Shown here: positions 1-10,384 of the stretch, in pieces
How the letters are laid out: every line of letters begins with the position of its first letter
How positions within the stretch are numbered: position 1 is the first letter of the stretch
Assembly (NCBI GenBank): GCA_021018815.1
Contig: JAITYX010000026.1
Location: forward strand, 1,426,001 to 1,490,000
Origin: Talinum fruticosum
Lineage: Eukaryota; Streptophyta; Magnoliopsida; Caryophyllales; Talinaceae
DNA length: 64,000 nt
Direction of reading: 5' to 3'
The notes under the pieces: generated by a model
Told to the model about the DNA's origin: nothing
The model's input: only the letters and a program-made list of their open reading frames with translations
The model's database searches: none
Translations under genes and position numbers: made by a program

Positions 1-1369
1 CCAACATGAGGGTCTTATGTTTCACGGAGGGGATCCGAGATTCATTAACGTTCAAGTTGAATGTTCTCTCGAAACACAAGAAGATATGTATTAGTACATA
101 TATATTAACCATTTACAATATAAGTTACAATACTAAGTTGAGATGTATTTTCATTTACCCGAATATCGTTCTATATGTTGTCCTTAATGGAATCGGGGAC
201 GTCGACCTATTTTCCGTAGTTGATGTTCACGTGGCAATGGGTTGCTCGTACCAACGTAGCTCATAAACGGTAGATTTCTTCCCACCTACAACATTTCGTG
301 GCTATCAAAAATCAACCCGTGTAAGGAGAGTTGGATCGTCTCTACGTCGGACCAACTTCTCCTTGTTCATCATAGTTTGCCCCCTTGATTTCTTTATACT
401 TTTGGAAGAATCCATCTTAGAATTCAACCAATTATACAACTCTTGATAAAGAAACATGTACAACAATTTTCGGACGGAAACACATAAGTTGGGTCGGGCA
501 GCAGCCAACACGGGCCGACCAGTGCGATCCGGCACCACCTGTGTTGGCCGCCCGGAACCATGGTCCTTAATTTTGGTTGTTTTTTGTCTTTTGTCTTATT
601 ATCATATTCTATCCATTCACATTCCTCAAATATAAGATTAAATTTCTACATGTAACAACATACAAGTTAAATAACCTAAAGTCCGGATGAAACAACCATG
701 AAATAGCCAAATTAACATATTCTCATCGGATGTATAAATCCACTCAATTGAATACACAACATCAAGTGTCCAGAAATTCAAATAATTTGTCCAAATTAAA
801 CCCAAAAATGCTTGAATCTAGATTGAACCCTAAAAACCCTAGTTTCGGATATATAAGAAAGGAACAGGGTACCGAGAGGGCGGGGGTAAAGAAAGAGAGA
901 GAGAGAGAGAGATTTACCACATGAAAGAACGAAGGCGGAGAAGATCGCCAGTGGAGGAGAAGAGGAGAGCTCGAGAGGAGAGAGAGAATAGCAAACAACG
1001 AGAGGGGGACTGAATTCACTCGGTTGAGGTTTGTTTAGAGGAAAGGGGCTCCGAGGAGAAGAACTCGGGAACCAGAAAACTTAGGCGGAGAAGGATGCCG
1101 GTGGATAAGAAGAGGAGAGCCCAAGAGGAGATGAGCGAAGCAAGATGGTAGGAATAGAACAGCGAGGGGTTCCGAGGGGTTTTTGGTGCAAGCATTTTGG
1201 ACGACGGTTCACAACTCGGTTCAACCATTAGACAACACTTGTTCGGTTCAACCGTCGTCATATATACACCGCATTTTTTACAAAAATGCCACTCGGTCCA
1301 TTTTTCATGACGATTTGTCCTTTTAACTGTCATTAAAGACCCATTGTTAAAGTGGTTTACGTAATAGTG
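1..1369. mobile_element. CACTA (En/Spm-like) transposon C1, right end only
   Basis: The segment ends at 1361-1369 in GTAATAGTG, the inverse of a CACTA-type terminus. The last ~110 bases align base for base, with scattered differences, to the right end of the complete element C2 (55410-55522). Both carry the same order of motifs, including a subterminal AACCGTCGTCAT-like repeat. The rest is non-coding: a purine-rich GA stretch near 893-912 and GAGGAGA-rich sequence to ~1190. No transposase is visible and the left end lies outside the window. To the right, copia-1 leader sequence resumes at once, so C1 interrupts that element. Confidence 0.75.
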
Positions 1370-1398
1370 ATCTCATCATCCAAAGGTCTAAAGATCGG

Positions 1399-2440
1399 AT
1401 GGCTAAAAAAGTTGGAGAGTTTGATGAAGGAAGATCATCTACTGGACCACCAAAGTTTAAAGGGTTAAACTTTGCATATTGGAAGAAGAAGATGGAATGC
1501 TTCCTAATGGATAACGATGAAGAAGTCCGGAACATCATTCGTAATGGGAACTACATCCCAACGAAGATGGAAGCTGCAAGATTTGTACCTCAAGAGAAAT
1601 CCGAGTACACCACTTAAGAAATTGAGAAGTTCGTAAAGAACTTCAAAGCTATGAACACACCGATGTGTGTCATTAGCTTAGAAGAATACAACAGGGTCTC
1701 TGCTTGTGACACAGCCTAAAGAGGTGTAGGACACTCTTGTCAACACCTAAGAAGGAACAAGTCAAGTGAGGCGGACAAGGATAAGTCAATATCTTCGCAA
1801 GTATGAGCTATTTAAGATGGAACTAGAAGAGAACATCTCTCAAATGTATGCTCGGTTCATTGAGATTACAAATAATCTCAAGTCTCCGGGTAGAAAGATC
1901 TCACACGAGGAAATGGTAAGAAAATTTTTGAGAAGTCTACCAAAGAGAAGATGGGGTCCCAAGGTGACAGACCATTCAAGAGGCTCGGAACCTCTCTAAA
2001 ATAAAGCCGGAAGAGCTTATTTGGAAGTTGCTCACTCACGAGATTCATTTGGAAGAAGGGGATGTCGAGGTTAGCACCAAAAGAAACATTGCACCGAAGG
2101 TCTCGTAAAGCGGATATGAAAGTCCGAGCTCCTCGTAATCGAAGAGGATCTCATGGCACTCATTGCCTATGATTTCAAAAAGATGATAAAATACAAGAAG
2201 TGGCAAAAGAGACCAAAGGAAGAGTTCTACAAGAAAGATAAAAAGGACAGGAAAGGTAAATACTCATCCCCTTCAAAGTTATTTTTAACTAAGAACTCGA
2301 CTACTTTGAATGTGGCAAGCAAGGAGCACATAATCAAGGATTGTCCAAAGAGAAAGAAGGATAGAAAGAAGAAGGCTATGATGGCTACCTGGAGTTTTGA
2401 TGACTCGTCTCGAAGAAGATGATTTTGATGACTCAAAGTG
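1399..2440 (+). pseudogene. copia-1 gag (capsid/nucleocapsid), disrupted
   Basis: Three collinear frame fragments (1399-1617, 1766-1999, 2153-2422) match the gag layout of copia-2 and copia-3. The first begins MAKKVGEFDEGRS and holds the plant copia N-terminal pattern PPKFKGLNFAYW. The second holds RFIEITNNLKSP and RSLPKRRWGPKV of the capsid region. The third is lysine-rich and ends in a broken zinc knuckle (SKEHIIKDC) whose first cysteines are lost to substitution and frameshift. Stops at 1615 and after the second block, plus frameshifts, rule out a product. The ATG at 1399 is chosen because the same GATCGGATGGCT context occurs at the gag start of copia-2. Confidence 0.8.
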
Positions 2441-3212
2441 TCTTATGGCACCGACCGACTTAGAAGCCGAATCCGAGTCGATGATGACAACTCAAATGTT
2501 GAGGAGACAAGTCCTTAAGAGGTAATTGAATACTTTCTTTAGTTCTCCAAATTTGATTTAGCCGGATACATTTTTACTTTGGAAGAAAAGTCCAATTCGA
2601 CTCTTCAAATTTCAAAGAGCAACTTGACTCTCTTACGACTAAGAGCAATGTCTTTAAAAACGAGTTAGAAAACTTGAGACAAAACCCGAAATTACTCGAG
2701 ACCAATGCTCAAGATAATGAGACCGAGTCCGAGTCATTCAGAATAGAAAATGAGTAACCGAAAAGGGAACTCAATAAGTCTTAAGAGATTGTTTTAAAAC
2801 TCACTCAAGGTGAGAAAACCTTGATCTTTTACTAAGCTCTTAGTGTGTCTCGTTCAGAAAGAAGGACTTGGTTACAATGATGAAGAGGAATCAAATTCCT
2901 ATTTCAGTCTTTTTAAAAACCGATTCCGAATTGTAAAGTTCACGAAGGTTGAGCATGGTCCTATTCATACCAATGAAAAGAGAAAAGCCAGCTTACAAGG
3001 AAAACCTTCTCCAACTATTTACGTAAGAAAGAATTTTCAAAGAAAAGAGACACATACTCAGCTTTCTAGAAAAAGACTCAAAATCGGACCAAACTCAAAA
3101 TTATTAAAATCTGGGTTCCCAAAAGTGCTCTTCCTCACAAAAGGACCATAGTAAAAGGAGTTACTGGGTTTGTAAGAGGAAGTGAGAAGGGTTAGTTTGT
3201 TTCGTTTCGCAG
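2441..3212 (+). pseudogene. copia-1 gag-protease linker (coiled-coil region), disrupted
   Basis: This stretch lies between the zinc-knuckle region and the protease. It matches the equivalent parts of copia-2 (38000-38520) and copia-3 (56125-56820). In the least damaged copy the region is rich in Leu, Lys, Glu and Asn with heptad-like spacing, suggesting a coiled coil. Here stops occur every few dozen codons. A 102-codon frame at 2843-3151 is basic and aligns with the linker just upstream of protease. No catalytic motif is expected or seen. Confidence 0.55.
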
Positions 3213-3530
3213 GTGACTAAGAAAAACAATGGTCACTGGTACTTAATAGTGGTCGCTCACGAGCATATGTCCGGAGATTCAAGGCTCTCCTCAAAAGGGG
3301 AAGATCTAAAAGGAGGCAAAGTCACATTTGGAGACAATAGCAAAGGCAAGATAATAGGGATTGGTAAGATTGGTGAAGAAAGCAACTTAGTCATCCCGGT
3401 TTACCTTGTCAAAGGGTTGAAGTACATTTATGATGCAGTCACCAAAGAGACAAAGTTCTCTTGTCCGAGATTAGGAAACACGTATACTCTTCCTCTCTCG
3501 TCGATTCTAGTTAGAATTTATCTTGCTTAA
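3213..3530 (+). pseudogene. copia-1 aspartic protease remnant
   Basis: The frame contains GKVTFGDNSKGKIIGIGKIG and PVYLVKGLKY, typical of the retropepsin-like protease of plant copia polyproteins. The catalytic Asp-Ser-Gly that normally follows Trp-Tyr-Leu is absent: the reading frame changes at about 3243, and the frame instead reads WYLIVVAHEHMSGD. The protein could not cleave the polyprotein. A further deletion removes the LLSISQLCD block that is still present in copia-3. Confidence 0.7.
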
Positions 3531-3538
3531 AAGCATCT

Positions 3539-4023
3539 ATGAGTGATGATTCATGGACTTGGCATCATAGACTAGGTCATATTAGCATGTATACCATCAA
3601 GAAACTTGCATCTCATGGATTGGTTAGAGGTTTACCTAACCGAACCGTAACCCCCAAACCGAATCGAACCGACCTATGCTCACCCTTAGTAAATGTTTTG
3701 TGCACAACAATAGTAAGGAACATCCGACTATGTTTGATGCTAGGTCGGATGAAGGTATATTTCCGGGTTACTCATCTCATAGTAAAGCTTATCGAATCTT
3801 TAACAAAAAGACTAACAAAGAAGAAGAAAGTATCCATGTTGTCTTTGATGAGATTAATCTTGGCAGGATAAGTGAATCAACATTCTTAGATCTCAAGCTT
3901 AACAGAGATGAAGATGACCTTGCTGAAGCCGAGCTTAGAAAGAGTCAAAGCAAAAGGGCTAAGACAACTCAAACCGAGGTAACTCGTAACGAACCAACTC
4001 GGAATCGTCGTGACTCAAAATGA
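3539..4023 (+). pseudogene. copia-1 integrase remnant, catalytic core deleted
   Basis: Positions 3539-3640 encode the GAG-pre-integrase zinc-binding domain (WHHRLGHISMYTIKKL). At ~3645 the sequence jumps to the C-terminal integrase/linker segment (CFVHNN, FDARSDEGIFPGYSSHSKAY, EESIHVVFDE; 3676-4023). The D-D-E catalytic core that copia-2 and copia-3 retain between these blocks is missing. The remaining frame ends at a stop at 4021. Confidence 0.75.
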
Positions 4024-4236
4024 ACAAACTCAAGAGCCAGCTCGGAATCGTCGAAAAACAAGTCAATATAGAGACTTAGCAAGATTAACTAACTGAAGAC
4101 CAGCCTATACAACCAATAAACTTGGTGAATCGGAGGACAGTAGAACTTTCAAATATGCATTCAGCCACCGACCCGAGAATATACTTTCCGACATTGACAA
4201 GTGAGGTAAAAACTCGTTCTTCTTTGCAAAATCTGT

Positions 4237-4924
4237 GTGCATTCTCTCGCATTCATTTCATTAATCGAAACAAAAAATGCACTAGAGGCCCTAAATGAAC
4301 CTGAATGGGTAGAGACCATGCAAGAAGACCTTAATCAATTTGAAAGAAACCGAGTCCGGACTCGACCAAAAGGACCTTCCGACCACCCAAGTAATAGGAA
4401 CCAATGGATTTTCATGAACAAACTAGATGAGGAGGGGTTGGTAGTCGAAATAAGGCTGGACTTGTTGCTCAAGGATACAACAAAGAGGAAGGAATTGATT
4501 GTGGGGAAACCTTTACACCTGTTGCCGGGATTAAGGCAATCGGAATTGTGTTAGCATTTGCATCTAGCATGAACATCAAGCTTTATCAAATGGATGTCAA
4601 ATGTGCATTTCTCAATAGTTTTATTCAAGAAGAAGTCTATGTTGAGCAACCCCTGGGTTTGAAAACTTAGAATTTTCAAATCATGTTTTCAAGTTGCAAA
4701 AGGCTCTATATGGTCTTAAACAAGCTCCCAGAGCTTGGTATGAAAGACTAAGCAGTTTCTTGATTGAAAATGATTTCAAAAGAGGTCAGATTGACAAAAC
4801 TCTTTTGATAAAAACCAAGGGGAATGATTTTCTTATCATTCGGATTTATGTTGATGATATTATTTTTGGAGCTAGTAATGAAACTCTATGTCAAGAGTTT
4901 TCTGAGTTAATGAGACAGGAGTGA
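4237..4924 (+). pseudogene. copia-1 reverse transcriptase, disrupted
   Basis: Recognisable RT blocks are EPEWVETMQED at the domain start, KLYQMDVKCAFLN with the first catalytic Asp (~4580-4620), KALYGLKQAPRAWYERL (4697-4750) and IYVDDIIFGA with the YxDD box (~4843-4875). The catalytic Asp residues are intact, but frameshifts near 4440-4540 and a stop near 4668 break the frame. RVT_2 of Ty1/copia is the expected family. The frame ends at 4922 immediately before a deletion junction. Confidence 0.85.
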
Positions 4925-5095
4925 TATTGAGCGTGAATTTATTCCTACTAAATTTCAGTTAATCGATATTTTCACTAAGTCCCTTAGTGAGGATCAGCTT
5001 TGCTTTATTAGGAATGAGCTTGGCATGATTAATGTGCGATTGTGTGATTATAGCATGAATTATTTTTTATGTGCTATATGCTTTAATTGAATAAC
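4925..5095 (+). pseudogene. copia-1 RNase H C-terminal tail
   Basis: Directly after the RT frame the sequence resumes at the very end of the polyprotein (EFIPTKFQLIDIFTKSL, then FIRNELGMI). Copia-2 and copia-3 keep about 1 kb between these points, including the RNase H active-site region. Only the last ~50 codons remain here, so RNase H activity is lost. Confidence 0.75.
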
Positions 5096-5600
5096 AAGTG
5101 GATTAGTTGAATTAGAATGAAACCGAGTTATGAGTTACTAATTTTTTGAGTGTTCTTAGTCACTTAGAAATCATACTGAGTCGATTCGGTTTATGAGCAA
5201 AATGGACATCAAAATTTTGAGGTTATCTCTAGATTAATAGAGAATCTCATAATTGTTTTAAAAAACTCTTTCTTCTCTCTCTCTCGTCACGTGCTTCGGT
5301 CAGCGTAAACTAGTTGTTGAAGAAAAACTAGCCATTATAAGTGCAGAGTGACATAACGGTCTAAGAACCGTTGCTTGGGTTTTTGGGTTAGAAAGAAGGT
5401 TGGAAGTCTTTTCTGCTATAAATAGCACCTCTTCGCTTTCTTTTCTTCACTTTACCTACTGTTTACTCGCTCTCTTTGCTCTCAACACTCTCCTACTCTC
5501 TCGTACTCATTTTTTTCTCTCGTTATGAATACAACTCTCTACTCTCTACTTTATTCAATCTCTCTCTACTTTCTCTTTCTCTCTCAATCTCGTTGCAACT
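5096..5600 (+). promoter_or_regulatory. pol-ORF3 spacer with TATA box (5417-5425)
   Basis: This 500-base non-coding spacer carries TATAAATAG at 5417-5425, 176 bases before the ATG of the extra ORF at 5601. Between them is a pyrimidine-rich (CT-rich) stretch typical of a plant 5' leader. Copia-3 has the same arrangement (TATAAATA at 61284-61291, ATG at 61490). Seen: motif, spacing and conservation. Inferred: a separate promoter for the 3' ORF rather than expression from the LTR alone. Confidence 0.55.
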
Positions 5601-7205
5601 ATGTCAAAGAGAGGAACCAATCAAGAAGGAGGTTTGGCCACCAGGAAGGCTAGAACCAAATCTAAATATGAGGCAGCACAAGAAGGTACCTCGGATCCCC
5701 TAAAATACTTTGTCACCCAACACTTCACCTTGGATGACAAATTCTTTCCATCTACTTCCTTCTCGTGGTTGGCACACATGAAAACGCTGTTGTGTGCAAC
5801 TTTCCGTGCTTTTGCGAGTACATCTATCCGGACCTAGTGTATGAGTTTTATTCCCATATGACTTGAAGGCGTCATAACTTCTACTGTTCAGGGTAAGACT
5901 GTTCGTATCAACCTTTCCCTTCTTTACAAACTTTTGATGTAAAGACTCTTTTTCTCAATTCTAACCCTGTACCTTTCACGTAAATAGCCGATGATTTCTT
6001 TGATAGGTATGCTAAAGAAGTTCCCGAGTCCAGGAAAATTTCTCTCGTGACTCGGATGAGGTTTGAAGCAAGACTCCTTTGCTTCATTCCGATGAGAACC
6101 TTCTTTTCTCATCATTCTTGCAAGGAGAACCCCAATTCCAAGGTTCTTAAAGTTCTTTTTGATATTCTTGAGGGCTACGAAGTAGACCTCTTTCCTTCTA
6201 TCTTATAGCAGTAATGCAACTATGCTTACTCGCCTAAGAAGTCTACTCTTTTTCCCTTTGGAGCACTACTCGACCACTGTTTTTAAACAGCTTTAAGGTC
6301 CCTCTTCCTCTCGACCCCAAAGCTTGCTTGGAACCTACTCGTCTGTTTTGGCAGGAATGAGCTCATGGGTCTCGGATACCACGAGGTAAAGCCTGGTGTT
6401 TGGATTCATTCATCCGAGTTACGTCCTCCTCCTCCTAAGACTCGGACTCGGAATGATCCAGAGGTCCCACTTCTAACCACTCGGACCTTCTACTTCTCGA
6501 CCTTCTCCTTCGTTAAAGTGTTTATCGAGATGGTAAACAAATTTGCTTCTCCGACCGAGGATTTTCAAGCCACTCGAAAATCTTCAAAACTTTTGTTCCA
6601 ACCTTCGTTTTGCTCCAATAAGCAAGCTCAATCTCAGCTCCAGGAGAACCAATAGTTAATTTCTAAGCTCAAAAGGATAATTAAGGAACAACACGACCAT
6701 ATCGGAATCCTCCAAGAGCACATATCAAAAGCAGTTGAGGACTCGGAATCCGATGAAACCTCTAAGGAGTCCTCCAGCCTCGCTTAAGACACCATCACCG
6801 ATGCCGAGGAAGAAGTCGAAGCACAAGGAGAAGCACAAGCGTAAGGAAAAGAAGAGGGAAAAAAGAAGAAAAAGAAGAAGAAAAAGGGGAAAAGCTGGTT
6901 AGTCCGAGGACCAGTGGCACCAAGGAGCTTGAGCCGATCTCCTCGGATCATGATCCGAGCGGCTCGAAGAGGCTAGCGATGTTGGTAAGTCCAAGACCCC
7001 GCCTCGTAAGCACGACCCGTAGCTGTCTTTAAGGAAGAAGAAGAAGTTGAGGAAGATATGCCCTTGATTCCTAGAATTAGGTCCGCTCAACTTCCCGATA
7101 TTCCAGCCTCCGCAGCCTCCTCGCTCATCCACGTCTACACAAGCTTACGAGCGAAGGCACACCGCTCGCTCCTCTTCTTCAAGACAACCTGCCCCCTTTT
7201 CTTAG
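5601..7205 (+). pseudogene. copia-1 extra 3' ORF (ORF3), disrupted
   Basis: An open start at 5601 (MSKRGTNQEGG) is basic and polar. The following collinear fragments match copia-3 ORF3 in order: a LVYEFYSHM-like block (~5835), a block around 6120-6190 (NSKVLKVLFDILEGYEVDLF), a Ser/Pro-rich middle (6365-6655), a Leu/Lys/Glu helical segment and acidic DSESDE stretch (6655-6785), then a lysine-run tail (~6850-6895). SIRE-type copia elements carry an 'envelope-like' ORF here. The LVxEFYxxM-type block instead recalls the 'putative plant transposon protein' domain. No signal peptide or membrane segment is evident. Stops and frameshifts are frequent. Function unknown. Confidence 0.5.
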
Positions 7206-7675
7206 TCTATTTTTTTAAACTCGTAATTTTCTTTTTGTCCAACATCTCGTTGTACTTACTTTCTCCTCCCTCTTTTCGATATGTTTCTGTTGAAATGCAT
7301 AGGGGAGAGATAGAAATCTTGGATGTTTGGTTTAGGGGAGTCTTTTCTCCTTCTCTAAGTTTAGTTATTTGGTTTGTTTCTTGTAAATATTTGACTAAGG
7401 CAATGAATGACATTCAACGTTTCGAGCATCCCTATTTTTGAGTTACATTTTTTTTCACTTGCTCGATATTTGACTCATTAACATTTTGTTTGCTTATTGC
7501 TCGATTACTCGTCTTTGCCTTTAATATCAAGAAACATGTTCCGAGTTATGCTCGTGATCCGAGCTATAAATCTCAAGTTCTAACTAAGACTTCTTTTTAC
7601 TCCGATCTTTTCGCTATGAAAACTTAACCTTTTGAACTAACAAGTTTCTATCTTAAGTATGGAATGTCTTCCATC
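7206..7675 (+). other. copia-1 3' untranslated region
   Basis: A T-rich non-coding stretch between ORF3 and the polypurine tract. It contains an ATGCATAGGGGAGAG purine block also seen in copia-3 (~62886-62900), so it belongs to the element. No gene is visible. Confidence 0.5.
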
Positions 7676-7689
7676 AAAAAGGAGGAGAT
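7676..7689 (+). promoter_or_regulatory. copia-1 polypurine tract
   Basis: The purine run AAAAAGGAGGAGA sits immediately before the TG that opens the 3' LTR. This is the expected plus-strand priming site for reverse transcription. Confidence 0.8.
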
Positions 7690-9101
7690 TGAAGACTCGG
7701 GTATAACTCTCTATCTCTCTTAGGTTTTCATTCTAAGTCATTCTAAGTTAAATAGAAACTCTTATCTACGTTTTCATTCATGTCCGACCTACTCGTAAAG
7801 CATATTTATCGCATCTCTATTTAGTGCTTCTAACCCACTCGGACATCACTCGGAACCATCGCATGTTCAAATCTTTCTCTATCACATTTATTCACGTGCA
7901 CTCGACTTTGCACTTCACGTTAAAAAAAATTACAGTGTTAATTGTTTGTCTTTAAGTCGGTTTATTCATACGGAATTATTTGTTAAGATCAAGTCCATTT
8001 ACTCCGATATTTTATTCTTTCTTACTTGATCACTTAAGGATTGACTCAAGTTGGAATCTAATCTTAATGGATATTAGACTAAGAAATTCCACTCTTGAAG
8101 GCCCGGGGTAATTAAGTGTTTAATTACTCTCATTTAATTATTGTATGTGCCTAATCTTGCACCAAAGTGTTTTGCTTTTGTAAGTTATTAGAACAAGCCT
8201 AATCTATTTTTTGAATTACAAAAGCAACCTGGTTTCTATCCGTTAAACACCAGTGAGCATGTAAAATAGCTACTTTTGGACATGGTTCGGACACCTCGTC
8301 AAGGTTGTTTATTTCAAAAATTGAAAAACTCCAACTCTAGGCCCAACAGTTGTTTCCACCTCGGTTTTCAATCACCACTAGTTGATTGGACCATCTTTTG
8401 GAGCCAAGAGCCGTTGCCCAACATTCGGATCCCAATGGATCTCTTCCGAGTGACTCGTAATAGCCGTTACAAAGGCTAGTGTAGATTACAAGTTCGGAAT
8501 CGGACTCAATAGTCACTTTGCCTGGGTGCTTATAAATAGAAGCCACTTTGTAGGACTTAAAGGTTGCCGAAATTATTGTCGAACCAATTGTCTGGTCTCA
8601 TTCTTACTCAATCTTCAACTTACAACTCCAATTCCGTATGTCGCATTCTTTGAGTTGTAAAGTAAAGTCTTGTAATCACTTACACTATTCTCCTACTTTC
8701 TTTGTAAGTCTGTTGACCGAGCTATAAGGGGTAACTTAGCTAAGTTGTCCCCGATTGTAAAGGTTAACTCAATCAGAAGTACTAGATCGGATGAGGGAAC
8801 TTCGAATCTAGGAAAACATTGTAAAGGAATTGTCTAAGGGAGCAATTCTAGTTAGAGTCACCGCTTTGTAATTGAGGATTCAATTAATGGATTTGACTTG
8901 GTGCTTGGATTAGCACTGTCCGTGGTTTTCCGCCCAGGAGGGTTTCCACGTACTTCGTTTGTCAACCTTTTAAGTCCAATCTAGACTCGTAATTTGCTTT
9001 TACTTAGTTTTGTGAAAAAGAGTTCGATTTTTATCTAAAATCTTTCATCGCCCTATTTACCCCCTCTAGGGTGGCATAGTCTCTCCAAGAGCAAACCTTT
9101 A
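7690..9101 (+). repeat. copia-1 3' LTR (1412 bp)
   Basis: Begins TGAAGACTCGGG and ends AAACCTTTA, matching the 5' LTR of copia-2 (35455-36896) over its whole length. The copia-2 copy has terminal TGAAG...CTTCA; here the last CA is mutated to TA. A TATA box TATAAATAG at 8531-8539 lies at the same relative place as in copia-2 (36322-36330). The flanking base run CTTTC at 9102-9106 would be one target-site copy, but the partner is outside the window. Confidence 0.85.
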
Positions 9102-9131
9102 CTTTCCAAACAAAAGCATCTTACAAGTAGA

Positions 9132-9535
9132 GGTGGACGTTTGGACAATGTACTTCATCAGTACTTCCAATAAGAAGGACTTTGGAGTAGGAATTCTTCT
9201 AGTCTCACCGGAGGGAGCACATACTCCCATTTTAGTTAAATTAGACTTCCGAGTCACCAACAACGTCGTAGAGTATGAACTGTGCATCACGTGACTTGAA
9301 GCTGGTGTAGAGATTGGGGTCAAGAACATCCGGGTTTTCAGTGACTCTAGTCTAATTATTAAATTAGATTTTGCAAAAATGGAAGGTACGTAGTGAAGCC
9401 TTGGCACCCTACCGAGCAAGTCCGATTGAGTTATCAACACATTTCTAAAATATTTCTTTCACCTATCTTCCCGTGGATGACAACCGGTTCGCGGATGCTT
9501 TAGCTAAATTAGCATCCATGATCAATACCCCTAAC
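9132..9535 (+). pseudogene. G1 second RNase H (aRNH) fragment
   Basis: Reads WTMYFISTSNKKDFGVGI, then LLVSPEGAH, VTNNVVEYELCI and VFSDSSLIIKLDF, ending with a RFADALAKLASM block. These are the blocks of the archaeal-type RNase H (RVT_3) of Tat/Ogre elements. The first catalytic Asp of the usual 'YVDGAS' motif is replaced (YFISTS), and in-frame stops occur near 9292 and 9393. G2 retains only the C-terminal half (29230-29500). Confidence 0.75.
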
Positions 9536-9960
9536 GACATTTATTCAATTCCTGTTCACATAGAGATTGCTATTCCCTCGTTAAGAATCGTTGCTAAAAG
9601 TCGATTCCAAAAGCAGAGTGGGCTAAGGCACTCTACGAAGAGTTAGTGTTGCTAGATGAGAGGCACCTCAATGCCTTACATAATGTCCAAATATACTAGG
9701 GACGTATATCAAGGGCATTTAACAAGAGAGTGAAGCCTCAAAACCTGCATATTGGAGACTTAGTCCTCAAGGAGATTAGAGCGCCAATCCAGGATCCAAG
9801 AGGAAATTTTAGGCCTAATTGGCAAGGCCCATTTGTACTTAATCAAATGCTGCCAGGAGGGGTAGTAAAATTAACTAATTTGGATGGTGAAGAGATTTTC
9901 GAGTACACAAATTTGGATTAACTTAAGAAATATTATGTTCAAGCACGACCCTAGGCCACG
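9536..9960 (+). pseudogene. G1 integrase C-terminal domain
   Basis: Contains EIAIPSLRIVAKSR and LYEELVLLDERHLNAL, followed by the long open block 9730-9921 with KPQNLHIGDLVLKEIRAP and FRPNWQGPFVLNQ. This is the chromatin-proximal end of gypsy integrase, ending in KKYYV a few codons past the stop at 9919. The zinc-binding and D-D-E core domains are deleted in this copy but partly present in G2. Confidence 0.8.
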
Positions 9961-10384
9961 CCATGGCAGCGTCGCCGCCACTCGGATTACGGTGGTCGGT
10001 CAGCCGAAATAATCCCCCTTTAGTTTTTATCTTTGTAATTATTTATTTTGATCGTCCAACCAGATGGTCTCTTTATTTATTTATTTTTGGACAGTCTAAT
10101 TAGGCGGTCCACTTATGTGATTAATTCTTTAATTATTTCAATTAACTTTAAGGACGGTCTAATTTATTTATACCTCTAGGTGAGCGAAAAAATATATTTA
10201 AAGTATAATGGTGAGCATAAAACTTACTTTTATTTAATAAAAGGTAAGCGTACTACTTACCCGAATACATAACTAAATAAAACAAGCACACTACTTGTGA
10301 AAAATAAATTGTTCTAAAGAGGTAAAACTAATCCTCCCGAATTCTTTTATTTCTTCCTAAAAATTCTATCAAGAAAACTAAGCC
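9961..10384. other. Convergent spacer between pol and antisense ORF
   Basis: Non-coding, AT-rich. It separates the end of pol (+) from the end of the antisense ORF (-), so transcripts from the two strands would converge here. The matching region of G2 (27481-27889) shares GGACGGTCTAATT-like and GGTGAGCG-like motifs. No gene is visible. Confidence 0.5.

Larger units (their letters stand above)
1370..9101 (+). mobile_element. copia-1: Ty1/copia (SIRE-like) retrotransposon, decayed
   Basis: Order is leader, gag, protease remnant, integrase remnant, reverse transcriptase, RNase H tail, extra 3' ORF, polypurine tract and 3' LTR. This is the Ty1/copia order (integrase before RT). The 5' LTR is not in the window and should lie left of C1. 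Two internal deletions stand out against copia-2 and copia-3: most of the integrase core, and most of RNase H. The 3' LTR is followed directly by gypsy RNase H sequence, so copia-1 probably sits inside Tat element G1. The SIRE assignment is inference from the long LTR and the ORF downstream of pol. Confidence 0.85.

Noticed and set aside
8276..8546. 67- and 69-codon frames in the copia-1 LTR
   Set aside because: Chance frames within an LTR that lack a counterpart in the copia-2 LTR.
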